A stretch of 7,560 bases of DNA from Polaromonas sp. (GTDB taxonomy: Bacteria > Pseudomonadota > Gammaproteobacteria > Burkholderiales > Burkholderiaceae_C), in assembly GCA_023259235.1 (NCBI GenBank), contig JAHFQQ010000172.1, forward strand, positions 1-7,560. The letters are read 5' to 3'. Every line of letters begins with the position of its first letter. Positions within the stretch are counted from its first letter, which is position 1. A program made the position numbers and the translations under genes. This document shows positions 5,576 through 7,560 of this stretch, piece by piece. The notes below the pieces were generated by a model. That model worked only from the letters and a program-made list of their open reading frames with translations. It was not told the DNA's origin and made no database searches.

Positions 5576-7207
5576 ATGAAATCCCTGGCGAGCCTGGCGC
5601 AGCGCAATTTCGACGTTCTCATCATCGGCAGCGGCCTGGCGGGGTTGACCGCTGCGCTGCTGCTGGCCCGGGGGCGACGGGTTGCGGTGCTGACCAAGCG
5701 CGAGCTCAGCGACGGCGCCAGCGGCTGGGCCCAGGGCGGCATGGCCGCGGTGCTGGCCGAAGGAGACACGCTGGAGCAGCATGTGAACGACACCCTGATT
5801 GCCGGGGCCGGCCTGTGTGATCTGGCCGCCACCCGCTCCGTGATTGAGGGCGCACCCAAGGCGATTGCCTGGCTGCGCACGCTGGGTGTGGCGTTTTCAG
5901 AAGACCGCGCACACCCGGGCGAGCTGCACCTCACGCGCGAAGGCGGCCACAGCCAGCGCCGCATCGCGCATGCCGCCGATGCCACCGGCGCGGTGGTGCA
6001 GCGCACGCTGATTGAGCAGGTGCGAAGCTCACCCAACATCACGGTGTTCGAATGCCATATGCTGGTGGACCTGATCACCGACCGCCAACTCAGGCGGGCT
6101 GGCAACCAGTGCCACGGCGCCCATGTGCTGGACGTAAACAGCGGCGCCGTTGCCACATTCAGCGCAGCGCATACCATTGTGGCTACCGGCGGCGCGGGCA
6201 AGGTGTATCTGTATTCCACCAACCCCGATACCGCCACCGGCGACGGCATCGCCGCAGCCTGGCGCGCCGGCTGCCGCGTCAGCAACATGGAGTTCATCCA
6301 GTTTCACCCGACCTGCCTGTACCACCCGTACGCCAAATCGTTTCTGATCAGCGAGGCGGTGCGCGGCGAAGGCGGGCGGCTGCTGCTTCCCGACGGCACC
6401 CGCTTCATGCCGGTGCACGATGCGCGCGCCGAGCTGGCGCCGCGCGATGTGGTGGCGCGCGCCATCGACTTTGAAATGAAAAAGCACGGGCTGGACTGCG
6501 TTTATCTGGACATTTCGCACCAGAGCCCGGCTTTCCTGCACGAGCACTTCCCGAATATCCTGCAGCGCTGCCTGGAGCTCGGCATCGACATCACCACGCA
6601 GCCGATTCCGGTGGTGCCGGCGGCGCACTACACCTGCGGCGGCGTGCTGACCGATCTGGCCGGACGCACCGACGTGGCGAACCTGTATGCGATTGGCGAG
6701 ACCGCCTGCACCGGCCTGCACGGCGCCAACCGGCTGGCGAGCAATTCGCTGGTGGAGTGCGTGGTGCTGGCCCGCGCCACGTTTGAAGCAATCGAGGCCA
6801 CCAAAACCAGCGAACCCAGCCTGGCCATGGCGCTGCCCGCCTGGGACGAAAGCCGGGTCACGGACGCCGACGAAGCGGTGGTGATCTCACACAACTGGGA
6901 CGAGTTGCGCCGCTTTATGTGGAACTACGTGGGCATTGTGCGCACCACCAAGCGGCTCGAACGCGCGGCGCACCGCATCGCGCTGCTGCGCTCGGAAATT
7001 CAGGAGTTTTATGCGCACTTTCGTGTCAGCCGCGACTTGCTGGAACTGCGCAACCTGGTGCAGGTGGCCGATCTGATCGTGCGCTCGGCGCAGGGGCGAC
7101 ACGAAAGCCGCGGCCTGCATTTCAGCCGCGACTACCCGCAGACCAATGCCGTGGCGTTGCCGACCGTGCTGGTCCCTGCAGCGCCGGACCCCTCGCCCCC
7201 AACATGA
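5576..7207 (+). CDS. nadB: L-aspartate oxidase (FAD-dependent), first step of de novo NAD synthesis
   Basis: The 543-residue flavoprotein oxidises L-aspartate to iminoaspartate, which NadA converts to quinolinate. The FAD dinucleotide site is GSGLAG (18-23), followed by the SGWAQGG segment (49-55) typical of the fumarate reductase/NadB family. Active-site residues fall at the same numbers I recall for E. coli NadB: His244 in QFHPT, Arg290 in APRD, His351 in HYTCGG and Arg386 in GANR, with Glu122 in TREGGH near E. coli Glu121. The HGANRLASNSLVEC block (382-395) and the helical C-terminal domain with RNLVQVADLIVRSA are also present. This agreement supports the start at 5576, although no clear Shine-Dalgarno precedes it. 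The 18-bp gap from scpA suggests a shared transcript and perhaps coupled translation. The end (about 528-543) is Pro-rich and variable. Confidence 0.97.
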   Translation: MKSLASLAQRNFDVLIIGSGLAGLTAALLLARGRRVAVLTKRELSDGASGWAQGGMAAVLAEGDTLEQHVNDTLIAGAGLCDLAATRSVIEGAPKAIAWLRTLGVAFSEDRAHPGELHLTREGGHSQRRIAHAADATGAVVQRTLIEQVRSSPNITVFECHMLVDLITDRQLRRAGNQCHGAHVLDVNSGAVATFSAAHTIVATGGAGKVYLYSTNPDTATGDGIAAAWRAGCRVSNMEFIQFHPTCLYHPYAKSFLISEAVRGEGGRLLLPDGTRFMPVHDARAELAPRDVVARAIDFEMKKHGLDCVYLDISHQSPAFLHEHFPNILQRCLELGIDITTQPIPVVPAAHYTCGGVLTDLAGRTDVANLYAIGETACTGLHGANRLASNSLVECVVLARATFEAIEATKTSEPSLAMALPAWDESRVTDADEAVVISHNWDELRRFMWNYVGIVRTTKRLERAAHRIALLRSEIQEFYAHFRVSRDLLELRNLVQVADLIVRSAQGRHESRGLHFSRDYPQTNAVALPTVLVPAAPDPSPPT

Positions 7208-7235
7208 ACAAGGTTCCTGATCCCCCAAGCCGTGA

Positions 7236-7284
7236 AAATAGCCCCGGCGTGACGATGCACTGCGCTGATTGAACGCTTACGCCG
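7236..7284 (-). terminator. Weak candidate terminator or dyad between nadB and nadA
   Basis: CGGCGTGA (7245-7252) and TTACGCCG (7277-7284) can form an eight-pair stem with one G-T pair and a 24-base loop. The dyad straddles the nadA stop codon. On the minus strand it is followed, after a short GGGGCTA stretch, by four T (7239-7236). The long loop and weak T-run make it a poor intrinsic terminator. No better candidate was seen in the 69 bp between nadB and nadA. Confidence 0.25.
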
Positions 7285-7560
7285 CCCCTATGTGAGGCTG
7301 CAGACTGCCGGCCGCAAGACCGTGCTGTTGGGCTGCCGTGAACGCCAGCATGCGGTCAATTGGCAAGCGCGCCCGCAAGCCCAGCACCGGGTCGACATGA
7401 ACCTCGTTCGCGCCCGTTCCCAGCACCTGCGCCAGCCCGGCCAGCCCGTTCATCGCCATCCAGGGGCAATGCGCGCAGCTCTTGCATGTGGCGCTGTTGC
7501 CGGCCGTCGGGGCTTCAATGAAGGTTTTACCGGGGTTGAGGGTGCGCAGCTTGTGCATCA
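7277..7560 (-). CDS. nadA: Quinolinate synthase NadA, partial (C-terminal end only)
   Basis: The minus-strand frame is open from the right edge to TAA at 7277-7279, giving the last 93 or so residues; the N-terminal part lies outside the window, and the Met codon at 7556-7558 is probably internal. The segment FIEAPTAGNSATCKSCAHCP is the unmistakable NadA C-terminal block with CxxCxxC (codons within 7466-7486); its last Cys is a ligand of the oxygen-sensitive 4Fe-4S cluster in the family. WMAMNGL and EVHVD follow, also standard. NadA condenses iminoaspartate with dihydroxyacetone phosphate to quinolinate. It is the pathway partner of NadB but is encoded convergently, 69 bp from the end of nadB, so the two are not in one operon here. 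Confidence 0.95.
   Translation of the reverse strand, partial: MHKLRTLNPGKTFIEAPTAGNSATCKSCAHCPWMAMNGLAGLAQVLGTGANEVHVDPVLGLRARLPIDRMLAFTAAQQHGLAAGSLQPHIGAA

Noticed and set aside
5527..6721. Long minus-strand open frames opposite nadB (5527-6297 and 6029-6721)
   Set aside because: They are shadows of nadB, which keeps all catalytic residues at the expected positions.
1..7560. Mobile element, CRISPR array, tRNA/rRNA, defence or toxin-antitoxin genes
   Set aside because: No transposase or integrase motif, spaced repeat array, RNA gene signature or known defence domain was seen; all long genes are conserved housekeeping types.

Overview
The window is a dense stretch of GC-rich bacterial chromosome. 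Every gene recognised is a housekeeping or widely conserved gene, and there is no sign of mobile DNA, CRISPR, rRNA or tRNA. Several features point to a betaproteobacterium, probably of the order Burkholderiales and perhaps a Comamonadaceae-like lineage. These are a DUF3460 small protein directly upstream of scpA, a long N-terminal lead on ScpA, the RhlE tail style, and an ApaH with the GDLQGC form of its first motif. The assignment is inference from protein style, not from a search.

Layout, left to right. Positions 1-800 (minus) hold the N-terminal 266 codons of a DUF21/CBS membrane protein resembling PaeA (YtfL). It starts only 24 bp from the divergent apaH (825-1673, plus), which encodes a diadenosine tetraphosphatase. 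apaH converges on rhlE (1695-3164, minus), a DEAD-box RNA helicase, with 21 bp between their stop codons. Behind rhlE is a 164-bp intergenic region rich in small dyads, then a YpfJ-type zinc metalloprotease gene (3329-4201, minus). A 185-bp divergent intergenic region separates it from the DUF3460 gene (4387-4608, plus), which ends in a convincing rho-independent terminator. Then come scpA (4703-5557) and nadB (5576-7207), 18 bp apart on the plus strand and probably co-transcribed. The last 284 bases carry the C-terminal end of nadA on the minus strand, convergent with nadB.

Functional links. NadB and NadA catalyse consecutive steps of de novo NAD synthesis (L-aspartate to iminoaspartate, then to quinolinate), but here they are encoded tail to tail and so not in one transcript. 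ScpA belongs to the SMC-ScpA-ScpB chromosome organisation complex. The other genes (Ap4A hydrolysis, RNA remodelling, membrane transport or stress tolerance, a membrane-anchored metalloprotease) are not an obvious pathway.

I did not find a previously undescribed system. The items most worth a second look are small: the tightly packed divergent promoters at 800/825, the structured leader of rhlE, the conserved protein of unknown function DUF3460, and the lack of visible Shine-Dalgarno sequences ahead of scpA and nadB.
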